A model generated the notes under the pieces. That model was not told where the DNA came from, searched no databases, and saw only the letters and a program-made list of their open reading frames with translations. A stretch of 64,000 bases of DNA from CAIWHR01 sp963830485 (GTDB lineage Bacteria > Pseudomonadota > Gammaproteobacteria > Burkholderiales > Casimicrobiaceae): the NCBI GenBank assembly GCA_963830485.1, contig CAWHNE010000002.1, positions 61,442 through 125,441 on the forward strand, written 5' to 3'. The position numbers were made by a program, and so were the translations under genes. Position 1 is the first letter of the stretch, and each line of letters opens with the position of its first letter. Shown here piece by piece: positions 44,702 to 54,419 of the stretch.

Positions 44702-46018
44702 TCAGCTCTCCTTGCTGCAGTCGCGCGGCGTGATGTTCTTTTCCTTCGCGTACGCAGCCGCCGACTGCTCGATCATCGGCCGCAGCAACTCGCGATCCGG
44801 CTGGATCCAGTCGGTGATCACCTTCCACTTTTCGCCGTCCCACTGCTGGAACTTGACCGCGCCGCCGCCCTCGTGGTCCGCGCAGGTCACCTTGACCGAC
44901 TGCATGAACCCGACCGCGCCGAGCTCCTTCAAGCGAGCGTCGGAGATGTTGAGATGCTCGATGCCCCAGCGGACTTGCTCGGCCGTCATCACCTTGCCTT
45001 TGCCGAACTTCGCCTGCGCGGTGCGGATCGCCTCGGCCGTGACGATCCCGAAGACGACCCCGCGGTTGTAGTAGATCGATCCCAGCCGTGACTTGTCGTC
45101 GAGGTTGCCCTTGTTCTTCGCATACACGTACTTCTCGATTTCCTGGATCACCGGATAGTTGGTGCCCGCGACATTGAAACCGGCGGCGATGTAGCCCTTC
45201 GCGGCGCTGCCCGCGGGAATCGTGTCCTCCTCGGCGCCGGACCACCAAACGCCGATCATGTGGTCGCGCGGGAAGCCGACCTTCGCCGCGGCCTTCAGCG
45301 CCGTCGGGTTCATCACGCCCCAGCCGCGCAGGATTACCCAGTCTGGCTTGATCTGGCGGATCTGCAGCCACTGCGCACCCTGCTCGTTGCCCGGCAGGGC
45401 CACCGGGATGTGCGTGATCTCGAAGCCGTACTTCTTGGCCTGCGCGTCGAGCACCGGAATGGTCTCCTTCCCGTAGGCCGAGTCGTGATAGAGGTTCACG
45501 ATCTTCTTGCCCTTGAGCTTGTCCATCCCCCCTTCCTTCGATCCGATGAACTTGATCTTCGCGGTGTTCTGGCTCCAGTAGTTCGTGAGCAGCGGGAACA
45601 CGTACGGGAAGACGGTGCCATCCGTGGCGTCGGTCCGACCGTAGCCGATCGAGATGATCGGGACCTTGTCGGCGGTCGCCTTGTCGATCAGCGAGTACGT
45701 GATGCCGGTCGACAGCGGCATCACGAGCGAGGCCCCCGTCCCCTTCTTCTTCAGGCGCTCGTAGCACTCGACACCGCGGGCGTTGTTGTACTCGGTTTCG
45801 CACTCCTCCCACGTGAACTTCACGCCGTTGATACCGCCATCGCGGAGGTTGACGAGATTCAGGTAGTCGATGTAACCGCCGAAAATACCCGTGCCGCCGG
45901 CCGCGTACGGGCCCACGCGGTAGGAGAGCATCGGCACGAACTGCTCGTTCTGCGCGAGCGCGACGTTCGCGACCGCGGCCAGTGCCAACGCGAACAGCGT
46001 TGAATTCAGGTGCTTCAT
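44702..46018 (-). CDS. livK: ABC transporter periplasmic substrate-binding protein, Leu/Ile/Val type
   Basis: A 438-residue periplasmic binding protein with a Sec signal peptide (MKHLNSTLFALALAAVANVALA). Two lobes of the type I fold follow; LRDGGINGVKFTWEECETEY near the N-terminus and VNLYHDSAYGKETIPVLDAQ are typical of the LivK superfamily. A strong AGGAGG ribosome-binding site precedes the ATG. Many such proteins bind aromatic or organic acids rather than amino acids; the ligases beside it favour that here. The true ligand is unknown. Confidence 0.9.
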   Translation of the reverse strand: MKHLNSTLFALALAAVANVALAQNEQFVPMLSYRVGPYAAGGTGIFGGYIDYLNLVNLRDGGINGVKFTWEECETEYNNARGVECYERLKKKGTGASLVMPLSTGITYSLIDKATADKVPIISIGYGRTDATDGTVFPYVFPLLTNYWSQNTAKIKFIGSKEGGMDKLKGKKIVNLYHDSAYGKETIPVLDAQAKKYGFEITHIPVALPGNEQGAQWLQIRQIKPDWVILRGWGVMNPTALKAAAKVGFPRDHMIGVWWSGAEEDTIPAGSAAKGYIAAGFNVAGTNYPVIQEIEKYVYAKNKGNLDDKSRLGSIYYNRGVVFGIVTAEAIRTAQAKFGKGKVMTAEQVRWGIEHLNISDARLKELGAVGFMQSVKVTCADHEGGGAVKFQQWDGEKWKVITDWIQPDRELLRPMIEQSAAAYAKEKNITPRDCSKES

Positions 46019-46156
46019 GGTGGGTCCTCCTGGAAGAACAGCGTCGAGTCTCGATCGAACCGGCCAAGGATTGGGTACACCCGCCGGCCTGTCAATGACG
46101 TGCCTCAAGAAACAGTGAAACGAGAGGGGAATTCCCGGCCATATTGCACTGCAACA

Positions 46157-47233
46157 TCAATGGGGGAACGGCCACAGGCGGAGCTTCTCCTTGCCGATCT
46201 GCCAGAGGCGGGCGAGGCCGTGCGGCTCGACGATCAGGAAGAAGATGATCAACACGCCGAAGACGATCACCTCGAGATTGGACATGAGCCCCGACGGCAG
46301 CGTCACGCCGATCACGCCTTCGATGGGCCGCGACAGGCTGTTCAGGAAGATCGGCAGCAGCGTGATGAAGGCGGCGCCCAGGAACGACCCCAGGATGCTG
46401 CCGACGCCGCCGATGATGACCATGAACAGGATCCGAAACGAAAGGTCGAGGTTGAAGGCCTCCGGCTCGACCGTGCCGAGGTAGGTGTACGCGTACAGCG
46501 CTCCGGCGACCCCGCAGTAGAACGAGCTGATCGCGAAGGCGAGGAGCTTGGTGCGCATCATGCGGATGCCGATCACCTCGGCGGCGAGGTCCATGTCGCG
46601 AACCGCCATGAACATACGCCCCGTTTCGCTGCGCATCAGGTTCTTGGCCAGCAGCGCCAGCACCGCGACGATGCAGAGCGTCAACATGTACTTGGCGACC
46701 GGCGTGTCGAACGCGTAGCCCAGGATGACGACCTGCTGCGCGGTGATGACGCCGGAGGCGCTGTGGTTGGTGAACCAGCCGATCCGTTGCAGCGCCCACA
46801 GCACGAAGAACTGGCAGGCGAGCGTGGCCACGGCGAGATAGAAGCCCTTGATCCGCAGCGACGGCAGGCCGAACACGATGCCGACCGCGGCGGCGCACAG
46901 GCCGGCGAGCGCGAAGGACACGAGGGTCGGCAGCCAGGGAAGCCGCAGCTCGAAGTTGTAGGCCATGAATGCGCCCACGGCCATGAACGCCGCGGTTCCG
47001 AGCGAAAGCTGGCCCGCGTAACCCGTCAGGATGTTGAGGCCGAGCGTGGCGAGCGCGAGGATCAGGAACGGCGTGAGAATGGCCGAGAGCCAGTACTGAT
47101 TCGCGAAGAGCGGCACCAGGAGAAACGCGACGATCAGCACGACCGCAACCGCGATCCGGTCTTGCCGGATCGGGAAGACCTGCTGGTCCGCCTGGTACGT
47201 GGTCTTGAACTGGCCGGCTTCGCGATAGAACAT
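46157..47233 (-). CDS. livM: ABC transporter permease, branched-chain type
   Basis: A 358-residue inner-membrane permease with about ten helices. The LivM motif region TLGLNILTGYAGQLSLGTAA (about residues 64-83) is complete, and the EAA-like loop near VIGIRMMRTKLLAFAISS (about 220-237) is present. An N-terminal extension of about 25 residues (YREAGQFKTTYQADQQ) precedes the first helix. It starts 15 bp after livH; the two are clearly one unit. Confidence 0.92.
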   Translation of the reverse strand: MFYREAGQFKTTYQADQQVFPIRQDRIAVAVVLIVAFLLVPLFANQYWLSAILTPFLILALATLGLNILTGYAGQLSLGTAAFMAVGAFMAYNFELRLPWLPTLVSFALAGLCAAAVGIVFGLPSLRIKGFYLAVATLACQFFVLWALQRIGWFTNHSASGVITAQQVVILGYAFDTPVAKYMLTLCIVAVLALLAKNLMRSETGRMFMAVRDMDLAAEVIGIRMMRTKLLAFAISSFYCGVAGALYAYTYLGTVEPEAFNLDLSFRILFMVIIGGVGSILGSFLGAAFITLLPIFLNSLSRPIEGVIGVTLPSGLMSNLEVIVFGVLIIFFLIVEPHGLARLWQIGKEKLRLWPFPH

Positions 47234-47248
47234 GGCTGGGAGCCTCTC

Positions 47249-48148
47249 CTACACCCGTTCGATGCGCCGTTCGCCGAACAGGCCCTCGGGACGCACCAGC
47301 AGGAACGCGAGCGCGAGCACGTAGGGGAACCAGGATTCGATCCCGCCGCCGACGTAAGGCCCCAGATAGACCTCGGCCAGCTTTTCCGAGGCGCCGATGA
47401 TGAGGCCGCCGACGATCGCGCCGGACACTGACTCGAAGCCACCCAGGATCAGCACCGGCAGCGCCTTCAGCGCGATGAACGTCAGCGCGTACTGAACGCC
47501 GTTGCGCGCGCCCCACATGAGGCCCGCCACCAGCGCGACGAAGCCCGCCACGGACCACACGATTGCCCAGATCTGCCGCAGCGGGATGCCGACCGCGAGT
47601 GCTGCCTGGTGGTCGTCGGCGACCGCGCGCAGCGCACGGCCGATGCGCGTCGTCTGGAAGAACACGGCGAGCACCGCGACCAGCACTCCCGCGACCACGG
47701 CCGCGAACACGTCGAACTGGCTCACGTTGATGCCCGCAAGGTCGGACAGCCACTGCATCGGCTCGTCGGGAATGCCGAGCTCCAGCCCGTGCGGCTGCGA
47801 GCCCCAGAGGAGCTGCGACAGCCCCTCGAGCACGAAGGTGAGCCCGATCGTCGCCATGAACAGCGTGATCTGGGGCTGATTGACGAGCGGCCGCAGCACG
47901 AGGCGCTCGATCGCGATGCCGAGAACGACCATCACGGCGAGCGTGATGGCGAGCGCGAGCCAGAAATTGACGCCCCGTTCGACGAGGGACACGAACGTGA
48001 GCGCGGCGAAGAACACCATCGCGCCCTGCGCGAAGTTGAACACGCCCGACGCCTTGTAGATCAGCACGAATCCGAGCGCCACCAGCGAATACATCACGCC
48101 GGCGAGCAGGCCGCCCATCAGCACCTCGAGGAAGAACTGCCAGTTCAT
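47249..48148 (-). CDS. livH: ABC transporter permease, branched-chain type
   Basis: A 299-residue permease of the LivH kind, with about eight helices. MGGLLAGVMYSLVALGFVLI (residues 10-29) opens the first, and KASGVFNFAQGAMVFFAAL is the conserved cytoplasmic loop/helix. GFVALVAGLMWGARNGVQ and VLILGGFESVSGAIVGGL follow. The start at 48148 was chosen because the upstream in-frame stretch lacks any family similarity. A 198-bp spacer separates it from livG and holds the perfect inverted repeat CCAGTGCCC/GGGCACTGG (48160-48168, 48184-48192). Confidence 0.92.
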   Translation of the reverse strand: MNWQFFLEVLMGGLLAGVMYSLVALGFVLIYKASGVFNFAQGAMVFFAALTFVSLVERGVNFWLALAITLAVMVVLGIAIERLVLRPLVNQPQITLFMATIGLTFVLEGLSQLLWGSQPHGLELGIPDEPMQWLSDLAGINVSQFDVFAAVVAGVLVAVLAVFFQTTRIGRALRAVADDHQAALAVGIPLRQIWAIVWSVAGFVALVAGLMWGARNGVQYALTFIALKALPVLILGGFESVSGAIVGGLIIGASEKLAEVYLGPYVGGGIESWFPYVLALAFLLVRPEGLFGERRIERV

Positions 48149-48346
48149 CGGCGTCACCGCCAGTGCCCGCCCGGCAGCCCGAAGGGCACTGGGCGCGGCC
48201 TCCGCGATGTCGTGCCCGATACGTTGCGTCGTGGGGTCGGCCGCCACCCGCGCTCGCAGACGCGCCCTTCGGGCCTTGGCTTCGCCCTGCTCGACCGGGC
48301 GTCCCTCGGGGGGCAGCGAACGCAGTGAGCGTGGGGGCTGTTCATC

Positions 48347-49186
48347 TCAATGCCCCCCGAGATAGGCGCGGATGACCACCGGATCCGCCTTGACTTCGTC
48401 CGGCGTTCCTTCGGCGATCTTCGCACCGTGGTCCATCACTACGACATAGTGCGAGATGTCCATCACGACCCCCATGTCGTGCTCGATCAGGATGATCGTC
48501 GTTCCCCAGTGGTCGTTGACGTCGAGGATGAAGCGGACCATGTCCTCCTTCTCCTCGACGTTCATCCCGGCCATCGGCTCGTCGAGCAGCAGCACCTTGG
48601 GCTCCATCGCGAGCGCGCGGGCGAGCTCGACCCGTTTCTGCAGCCCGTACGGGAGCTTGCCCACCGGCGTCTTGCGGATCGCCTGGATTTCGAGGAAGTC
48701 GATGATCTTCTCGACCGCCTCGCGGTGCGCGATCTCCTCCTTCTGCGCGAATCCCCAGTACAGCGCGTCGGTCAGGAAGTTGCCGCGCATCTTGAGCGAG
48801 CGGCCGGTCATGATGTTGTCGAGCGTCGACATTCCCTTGAACAGCGCGATGTTCTGGAACGTGCGCGCGAAGCCGAGCCGCGCGACGGCGTGCGCGGGCA
48901 GGTGCGTCCGGTCGCGGCCCTCGTAGACGATCCGTCCGGCGGAGGGCCGGTAGAACCCGCTGATGACGTTCAGCATCGAGCTCTTGCCCGCGCCGTTCGG
49001 CCCGATGATCGACGAGATCTCGCCGCGGTTGACCGCGAAGCCGACGTCCGCGATCGCCCGGACGCCGCCGAAGCTCAGCTGAATGCCTTCGACCTGCAGG
49101 ACGGCCTGCTCGCTGGCGGCGGGCGCGCCGTCCGGCCCGGCGACGGGGTCGTGGCGATTGCGCAACTGCATCGTCCGCTCGGCCAT
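48347..49186 (-). CDS. livG: ABC transporter ATP-binding protein, branched-chain type
   Basis: A 279-residue LivG-type ATPase. Walker A is IIGPNGAGKSSM (about residues 61-72). The signature region is KLPYGLQKRVELARALA; the usual L-S-G-G-Q appears as L-P-Y-G-L-Q, as in other LivG proteins. Walker B is LLLDEPMAGMN. The gene starts 40 bp after the long-chain acyl-CoA ligase gene. Its N-terminus has a 25-residue extension (MAERTMQLRNRHDPVAG). Confidence 0.93.
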   Translation of the reverse strand: MAERTMQLRNRHDPVAGPDGAPAASEQAVLQVEGIQLSFGGVRAIADVGFAVNRGEISSIIGPNGAGKSSMLNVISGFYRPSAGRIVYEGRDRTHLPAHAVARLGFARTFQNIALFKGMSTLDNIMTGRSLKMRGNFLTDALYWGFAQKEEIAHREAVEKIIDFLEIQAIRKTPVGKLPYGLQKRVELARALAMEPKVLLLDEPMAGMNVEEKEDMVRFILDVNDHWGTTIILIEHDMGVVMDISHYVVVMDHGAKIAEGTPDEVKADPVVIRAYLGGH

Positions 49187-49226
49187 CGGCTCTCCGAATC
49201 CTCTTGCTGAACGTCGCGGGGCCGCG

Positions 49227-51179
49227 TCAGGCTGCCGTCGCGAGCGGGCCGAAGACGCCGGCCTCGGAGATCGCGAGATCGGCGGCGACCATGCCCGTGC
49301 GGCCGTCCTCGAACTTGACCTGCGTCTCGATGTGCTGAACGGTCCGGCCGCCGTAGAGCGCGTCGATCAGCACCACGTACTTCTCGGCAACGAAGCTGCG
49401 CCGCACCTTGCGCGTGCGCGTGAGCTCGTCGTCGTCCGGATCGAGCTCCTTGTGCAGGATCAGAAAGCGCCGGATCTGCGAGGCGGCGAGCGCACCTTCG
49501 TTGGCGAGCTCCGCGTTGACCTTCTCGACGCACTCCTTGATCAGCTGGTAGACCTCGGGCTTCTGCGCGAGGTCGGTGTAGCCCGAGTACGGAATTCCCT
49601 TCCGCTCCGCCCAGTTGCCGACCGAGCCGATGTCGATGTTGACGAACGCGCAAACCTTGTCGCGCTCGTTGCCGAACGCGACCGCCTCCTTGATGTGCGG
49701 GAAGAACTTGAGCTTGTTCTCGATGTAGTTGGGCGCGAACATCGCACCGGTCGAGAGCTTGCCGACGTCCTTCGCGCGATCGATGATCTTGAGCTGGCCG
49801 TCGTCGCCGAACACGCCGGCGTCGCCCGTATGAAAGTAGCCGTCGGCGTCGATCGACTCGGCTGTTGCGTCGGGCCGCTTGTAGTACTCCTTGAGCAGCA
49901 TCGGTCCGCGGACCAGCACTTCGCCATTGCCGGCGATCTTCACCTCGACCCCGGGCGCCGGCTTGCCGACGCTGTCGAACCGGATCTCGCCGTCGGGCTG
50001 CAGGCACACGTACGCGCACGTCTCGGTCGATCCGTAGAGCTGCTTCAGGTTGATCCCGATCGAGCGGTAGAACCGGAAGAGGTCTGGGCCGATCGCGGCG
50101 CCCGCCGTGTACGCGACGCGGATCCGGCTCATCCCGAGCACGTTCTTGAGCGGGCCGTAGATCAGCACGTTGCCAAGCGCGTACTGGAACCGGTCGGCGA
50201 ACGGCACCGGCCTGCCGTCCAGGATCTCGGCGCCGCAGCGCCGCGCGACGCTCATGAAGTGGTGGAACGCCCGGCGCTTCGGAGCGCTGGCGTCCTCCAT
50301 CCGGATCATCACCTGCGTCAACAGGTTTTCGAACACGCGCGGCGGAGCGAAATAGTAGGTCGGACCGATTTCGCGCAGGTCCGTCATCACCGTGTCGCCG
50401 GATTCCGGGCAGTTGATCGTGAACCCGGCGACGAGCCACTGCGCGACCGAGAACAGGTGGTCGCCGACCCACGCCATCGGAAGGTAGGAAAGGATGCTGT
50501 CGTCGGCCGTCAGCCGATCGAACGAGCAGCCGCCGCGCGCCGACGAGATGAACGCAAGATGCGACTGACACACCCCCTTCGGCTTGCCGGTCGTGCCCGA
50601 CGTGTAGAGCATCACCGACACGTCGTCCCGCGCGCCCCTGGCAATCTCGGCGTCGTAGAACCCGGGATTCGTCCGATCGAACTCGCGGCCGATCTCCTGC
50701 AGCCGCTCGAAGCTCGTGACGTTTGTGTAGTTACGCAAGCCGCGCGGGTCGTCGTAATAGATGTGCGCGAGCGTCGGCACCTGCGGGCCCGCCTCGAGCA
50801 TCTTGTCGACCTGCTCCTGGTCCTCGACGATCGCGTACGCGATCTCGGAATCGTTCAGCACGAACACGAACTCGGCCGCTGGCGCATCCTGGTACATCGG
50901 GACGGGGATCCCACCGAGCGCCTGCGCCGCGAGCATCGACCAGTACAGGCGGGGGCGGTTGTCGCCGATGATCGCGAGGTGCATCCCGCGCCGGAACCCC
51001 TGCGCCGCGAGTCCGCAGGCGAGCGCGCGCACTTCATCCGCGACCTGCCGCCACGTCCAGGTCTGCCAGATGCCCAGGTCCTTTTCGCGTGTCGCCGGAT
51101 GGTCCGGCCGCACCTCCGCGTGGTGCAGCAGAAGGCGCGGAAAGGTATCCGGCTCGGTCCGAGCGGACGGCTCTGCCAC
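49227..51179 (-). CDS. Long-chain fatty-acid-CoA ligase-like AMP-dependent synthetase
   Basis: A 650-residue adenylate-forming enzyme. The ATP motif is VMLYTSGTTGKPKGV (about residues 180-195), the nucleotide loop LKQLYGSTETCAYV, and GYFHTGDAGVFGDDGQL near the C-terminal hinge. The start is a GTG; GTG at 51179 (second of two) lies 7 bases after a GGAGGAG ribosome-binding site, better than the first (51182). It leads the liv cluster, 40 bp before livG. This kind of ligase is a common neighbour of liv transporters in betaproteobacteria; the substrate is probably an aromatic or branched organic acid, by inference. Confidence 0.9.
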   Translation of the reverse strand: MAEPSARTEPDTFPRLLLHHAEVRPDHPATREKDLGIWQTWTWRQVADEVRALACGLAAQGFRRGMHLAIIGDNRPRLYWSMLAAQALGGIPVPMYQDAPAAEFVFVLNDSEIAYAIVEDQEQVDKMLEAGPQVPTLAHIYYDDPRGLRNYTNVTSFERLQEIGREFDRTNPGFYDAEIARGARDDVSVMLYTSGTTGKPKGVCQSHLAFISSARGGCSFDRLTADDSILSYLPMAWVGDHLFSVAQWLVAGFTINCPESGDTVMTDLREIGPTYYFAPPRVFENLLTQVMIRMEDASAPKRRAFHHFMSVARRCGAEILDGRPVPFADRFQYALGNVLIYGPLKNVLGMSRIRVAYTAGAAIGPDLFRFYRSIGINLKQLYGSTETCAYVCLQPDGEIRFDSVGKPAPGVEVKIAGNGEVLVRGPMLLKEYYKRPDATAESIDADGYFHTGDAGVFGDDGQLKIIDRAKDVGKLSTGAMFAPNYIENKLKFFPHIKEAVAFGNERDKVCAFVNIDIGSVGNWAERKGIPYSGYTDLAQKPEVYQLIKECVEKVNAELANEGALAASQIRRFLILHKELDPDDDELTRTRKVRRSFVAEKYVVLIDALYGGRTVQHIETQVKFEDGRTGMVAADLAISEAGVFGPLATAA

Positions 51180-51369
51180 CACTGCTCTCCTCCAGGTATG
51201 CGGGACGGGGTCCGTCCCGCTGGGTCTCGCGTGTGCCCCGCGATTGCCGGCCGTCGATTCTAGCGGATGTGGCCGGTGCCGTGGCAGCGACTCCGCCTCT
51301 CGTCCGGCGTAGGGACCGCCGCGCCTCGGGGTCGCGCGGGCGCCAAACCTTGCGAGCATAATCGCGGCT

Positions 51370-52092
51370 ATGCAGCCCCGGCTGTCATCCGGCAGACAAT
51401 CGCCGCCCCCGCGCGCGGCCGTCTCGCTCGAATCGATGCTTCGCGACAGCCTGTGGGCGCGATCGCTCGCCCCCGAGCTCGTCGACCGCGTGCTCGCCGC
51501 GATGGTCGAGCGGAAGGTCGCCTCCGGGCATTACGTGTGCCGCAAGGGCGAGCCGGTGACGCACTGGATCGGGATCGTCGAAGGCCTCGTGAAGATGACG
51601 AGCCTTTCGCGCTCCGGCAAGCTCACGACGTTCACCGGGCTCCCGGCGGGCGCGTGGTTCGGCGAGGGCTCGCTGCTCAAGAGCGAGCCCCGCCGCTACG
51701 ACGTGATCGCGCTGCGCGATTCCCGCGTCGCGCTGATGCCGCGCGCGATGTTCGACCTGCTCCTCGACAGCAGCATAGCGTTCAACCGGTTCCTTTTGCT
51801 CCAGCTGAACGAGCGGCTCGGCCAGTTCATCGGGCAGGTCGAGCACGACCGACTGCTCGACGTCGACGCGCGCGTCGCGCGCTGCCTCGCCGCGATGTAC
51901 AACCCATACCTGTATCCCGGCACCGGCGCCGACCTCGCGCTCTCGCAGGAGGAGATCGGTTACCTGTCGGGCGTGTCGCGCCAGCGGGTGAACCAGGCGC
52001 TGAAGGCGCTCGCGGGCGCGGGGCTCCTGCGAATCGAGTACGGTCGCGTCGTCGTGCTCGACCTCCCCGGGCTGCGCAACTTCGGCGCATGA
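51370..52092 (+). CDS. Crp/Fnr family transcriptional regulator
   Basis: A 240-residue regulator with a cNMP-binding fold (about residues 30-145; VCRKGEPVTHWIGIVEGLVK and GLPAGAWFGEGSLLKSE) and a helix-turn-helix near the C-terminus (LSQEEIGYLSGVSRQRVNQA, about 196-215). Fnr cysteines are absent. Its stop overlaps the start of the SulP transporter gene (ATGA), so the two are translationally coupled and the regulator probably acts on that gene. It is divergent from the acyl-CoA ligase of the liv cluster, separated by 190 bp. Confidence 0.9.
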   Translation: MQPRLSSGRQSPPPRAAVSLESMLRDSLWARSLAPELVDRVLAAMVERKVASGHYVCRKGEPVTHWIGIVEGLVKMTSLSRSGKLTTFTGLPAGAWFGEGSLLKSEPRRYDVIALRDSRVALMPRAMFDLLLDSSIAFNRFLLLQLNERLGQFIGQVEHDRLLDVDARVARCLAAMYNPYLYPGTGADLALSQEEIGYLSGVSRQRVNQALKALAGAGLLRIEYGRVVVLDLPGLRNFGA

Positions 52093-54410
52093 GCGCGATC
52101 GCACCCACGGACGCCGAGCGCGCGGCCACACCGCACCCAACTTCCGTGGGAGCCGAACGTGCCGCGTCCGAGGAGGGGCCGCTAGCCGCTGCCATCCCGG
52201 CGATTCCGTCGCGCCTGCGCGGCGACCTCGCGGGCGGCCTCGCCGCCGCCGGCTGGAACCTCGCACTCGCGCTGTCGCTCGGGCTGCTCGCGTTCGCGCC
52301 GCTCGGGCCCGGTTACTACGAGATCGGCCTCTACGCGGGTTTCGCGTCCGCGATCTGGGGCCACCTGATCGCCGGCCTATTCGGCGGCGCCGCCCATCCG
52401 GGCAGCGGGCCGGCGGCCGCGACCACGCTCATCCTCGCGAGCCTCGTCGCGGCGCTCGCGGCGGATCCGGCGCTCGCGCCCCGCGACACACGGCGCGGGT
52501 CCGATCGTCGCGATCGCGGGCGCGACGGTCGCGATGGCCGGCGTCGCGCAGATCGTCCTGGGAGCGATCGGCGCCGCGAACTCCGCGCGGTTCGTGCCGT
52601 TCCCCTTCGTCGCCGGGTTCATGTGCGGCGCGTCCGCGCTCATCGTCCTCGCGCAGCTGACGCCGCTCTCCGGGATCAAACACGCCGACCTCGCCTCCGG
52701 CGCCGCGGCGACGTGGAACGCGCTGCAGCTCGTGACGCTCACGGTCGGTCTGGCGACGGCCGCGATAGTGTGGGCGGTCGGCTGGCGTTCGAAGCGGCTG
52801 CCCGCGCCGCTCGTCGGCCTCCTCGCGGGCTGCGCTCCTGTATTACCTTATCGCGCTGCTCGTACCCGGGGCGCGGCTCGGTCCCGTGGTCGGCGTCGTC
52901 CCGTCCGGCCTTCCCGTCCCGACGGCGCTCGAGCCACTCGCCGAGGTGCCCTGGGACGCGATTGCCCGTCACGGCCCGCTGATCGTGACCACCACGGGCC
53001 TGATCGCGTTCATCGGCACGCTCGACGGGCTCTTCGCGGCGGTCCACATCGACAACGCGACCGACGGCCGGCACAAGACCAAGCGCGAAGTCGTCGCGCA
53101 CGGCGTCGCCAACGTCGTCTCAGGGCTCTGCGGCGGCGTGCCGGTCGTGCTGTCGCGCGGGGTCGCGCTCGCGAGCTGGAACGCCGGCGGACGCACGCGC
53201 CTCGTGACCGTCTACGCCGCGCTCGCGCTCGCGCTCGTGCTGACCTTCGGCGGATCGCTGCTCGCGCGCGTGCCGCTCGCCGTCGTCGCGGGCCTGCTCG
53301 TCGTACTCGGCTTCGCGCTGATCGACAACTGGACTACGGCGCTCGTCGGCCGGCTGCGGCGCAAGGGCGCGCTGCGCGAGCCCGCGCTACTCTGGAGCAT
53401 CGCGACGGTCGTCGTGGTGGCGTTCGCCGAAGTCTTCTTCGGCTTCATGCCGGCGATCGGCGCCGGGTTCCAGCTCTCGGGCCTCCTGCTCTATCTCGGG
53501 ATGAAGCGCTCGCTCGTGCGAAGCGTCGTCGACGGCAACGTGCCGGCCCTCGCGCCGCGTCTGGGGCGGCGAGGATGCGGTCCGCGTGCGGGCCGCCCGC
53601 CAGCGGATCCGCGTCGTCGAGCTCGAGGGCGCGCTCTTCTTCGGCAGCGCCGAGCGGATGAGCGATCGCGTCGAGCCGCTCGCGGGCGTCGCCGACGTCG
53701 TCGTCCTCGATTTCCGCCTCGTCACCGTGATCGACGCGACCGGCGCGCTCCTGATCGAGAGCATCGCGCGCCGCCTCGCGGCCCGCGGCACGCGCGTGCT
53801 GCTCGCCGGCGTGACGCCGCAGGGACGGCACGGCGCGACACTGATGGCGCACGACACGTTCCGCGATCCCGAGCTCAGGCTGTGGTTCCGCGACGCGGAC
53901 CAGGCGGTGGAGTGGGCGGAGCGGACGATCCTCGAGGAGCGAGGCTTCGCGGAGCACGCCCCGGTCCCCCTCGCCGCTTTTCCGCTGCTCGACGGCCTGA
54001 CGCACGCCCAACTCAAGCGCATCGAGCACCATTTCGTCCGCCGGGAATGCGCGGCGGGCGAAGTGCTGTTCCAGGAGAACGATCCCGGCGACCGGCTGTG
54101 CCTGCTCGCGAGCGGCGCCGTGGAGATCTCGATCATCGTTCCCGGCGGCGCCCGCGCGCGCATCGTGACCAATGCCGAGGGCTCACATTTCGGCGAGGCC
54201 GCGCTGCTCGACGGGCGACCGCGCTCGGCGACGGCGCAGGCGGTCGGTCCGACGGTCGTCTACGAGTTCACGCGCGCCGCGCTCACCGAGATCGAGGCAC
54301 GCGAGCCGGAGATCGCGATCCGGCTGATGACAAACTTCGCGAAGCTCCAGTCGATCCGGATGCGCGAGACGAACGAGATCCTGCGCCAGCTCGAAGACTC
54401 TCGAGGGTAG
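52089..54410 (+). pseudogene. SulP-family anion transporter with STAS and cNMP-binding domains, broken by three +1 frameshifts
   Basis: One gene of about 772 codons once three single extra bases are ignored, near 52485, 52833 and 53562. In order: Sec-less N-terminus, SulP membrane core (LAGGLAAAGWNLALALSLGL at the start; PFPFVAGFMCGASALIVLAQ mid-way; HIDNATDGRHKTKREV and VVAGLLVVLGFALIDNW later), STAS domain (VVLDFRLVTVIDATGALLI), and a C-terminal cNMP-binding domain (GDRLCLLASGAVEISIIV, HFGEAALLDGRPRSATA). SulP proteins move sulfate, bicarbonate or other anions; the cNMP domain suggests direct nucleotide or signal gating. Domain order is intact, so sequencing error is likelier than true decay. 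Confidence 0.75.
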
Positions 54411-54419
54411 CCACGCTCG

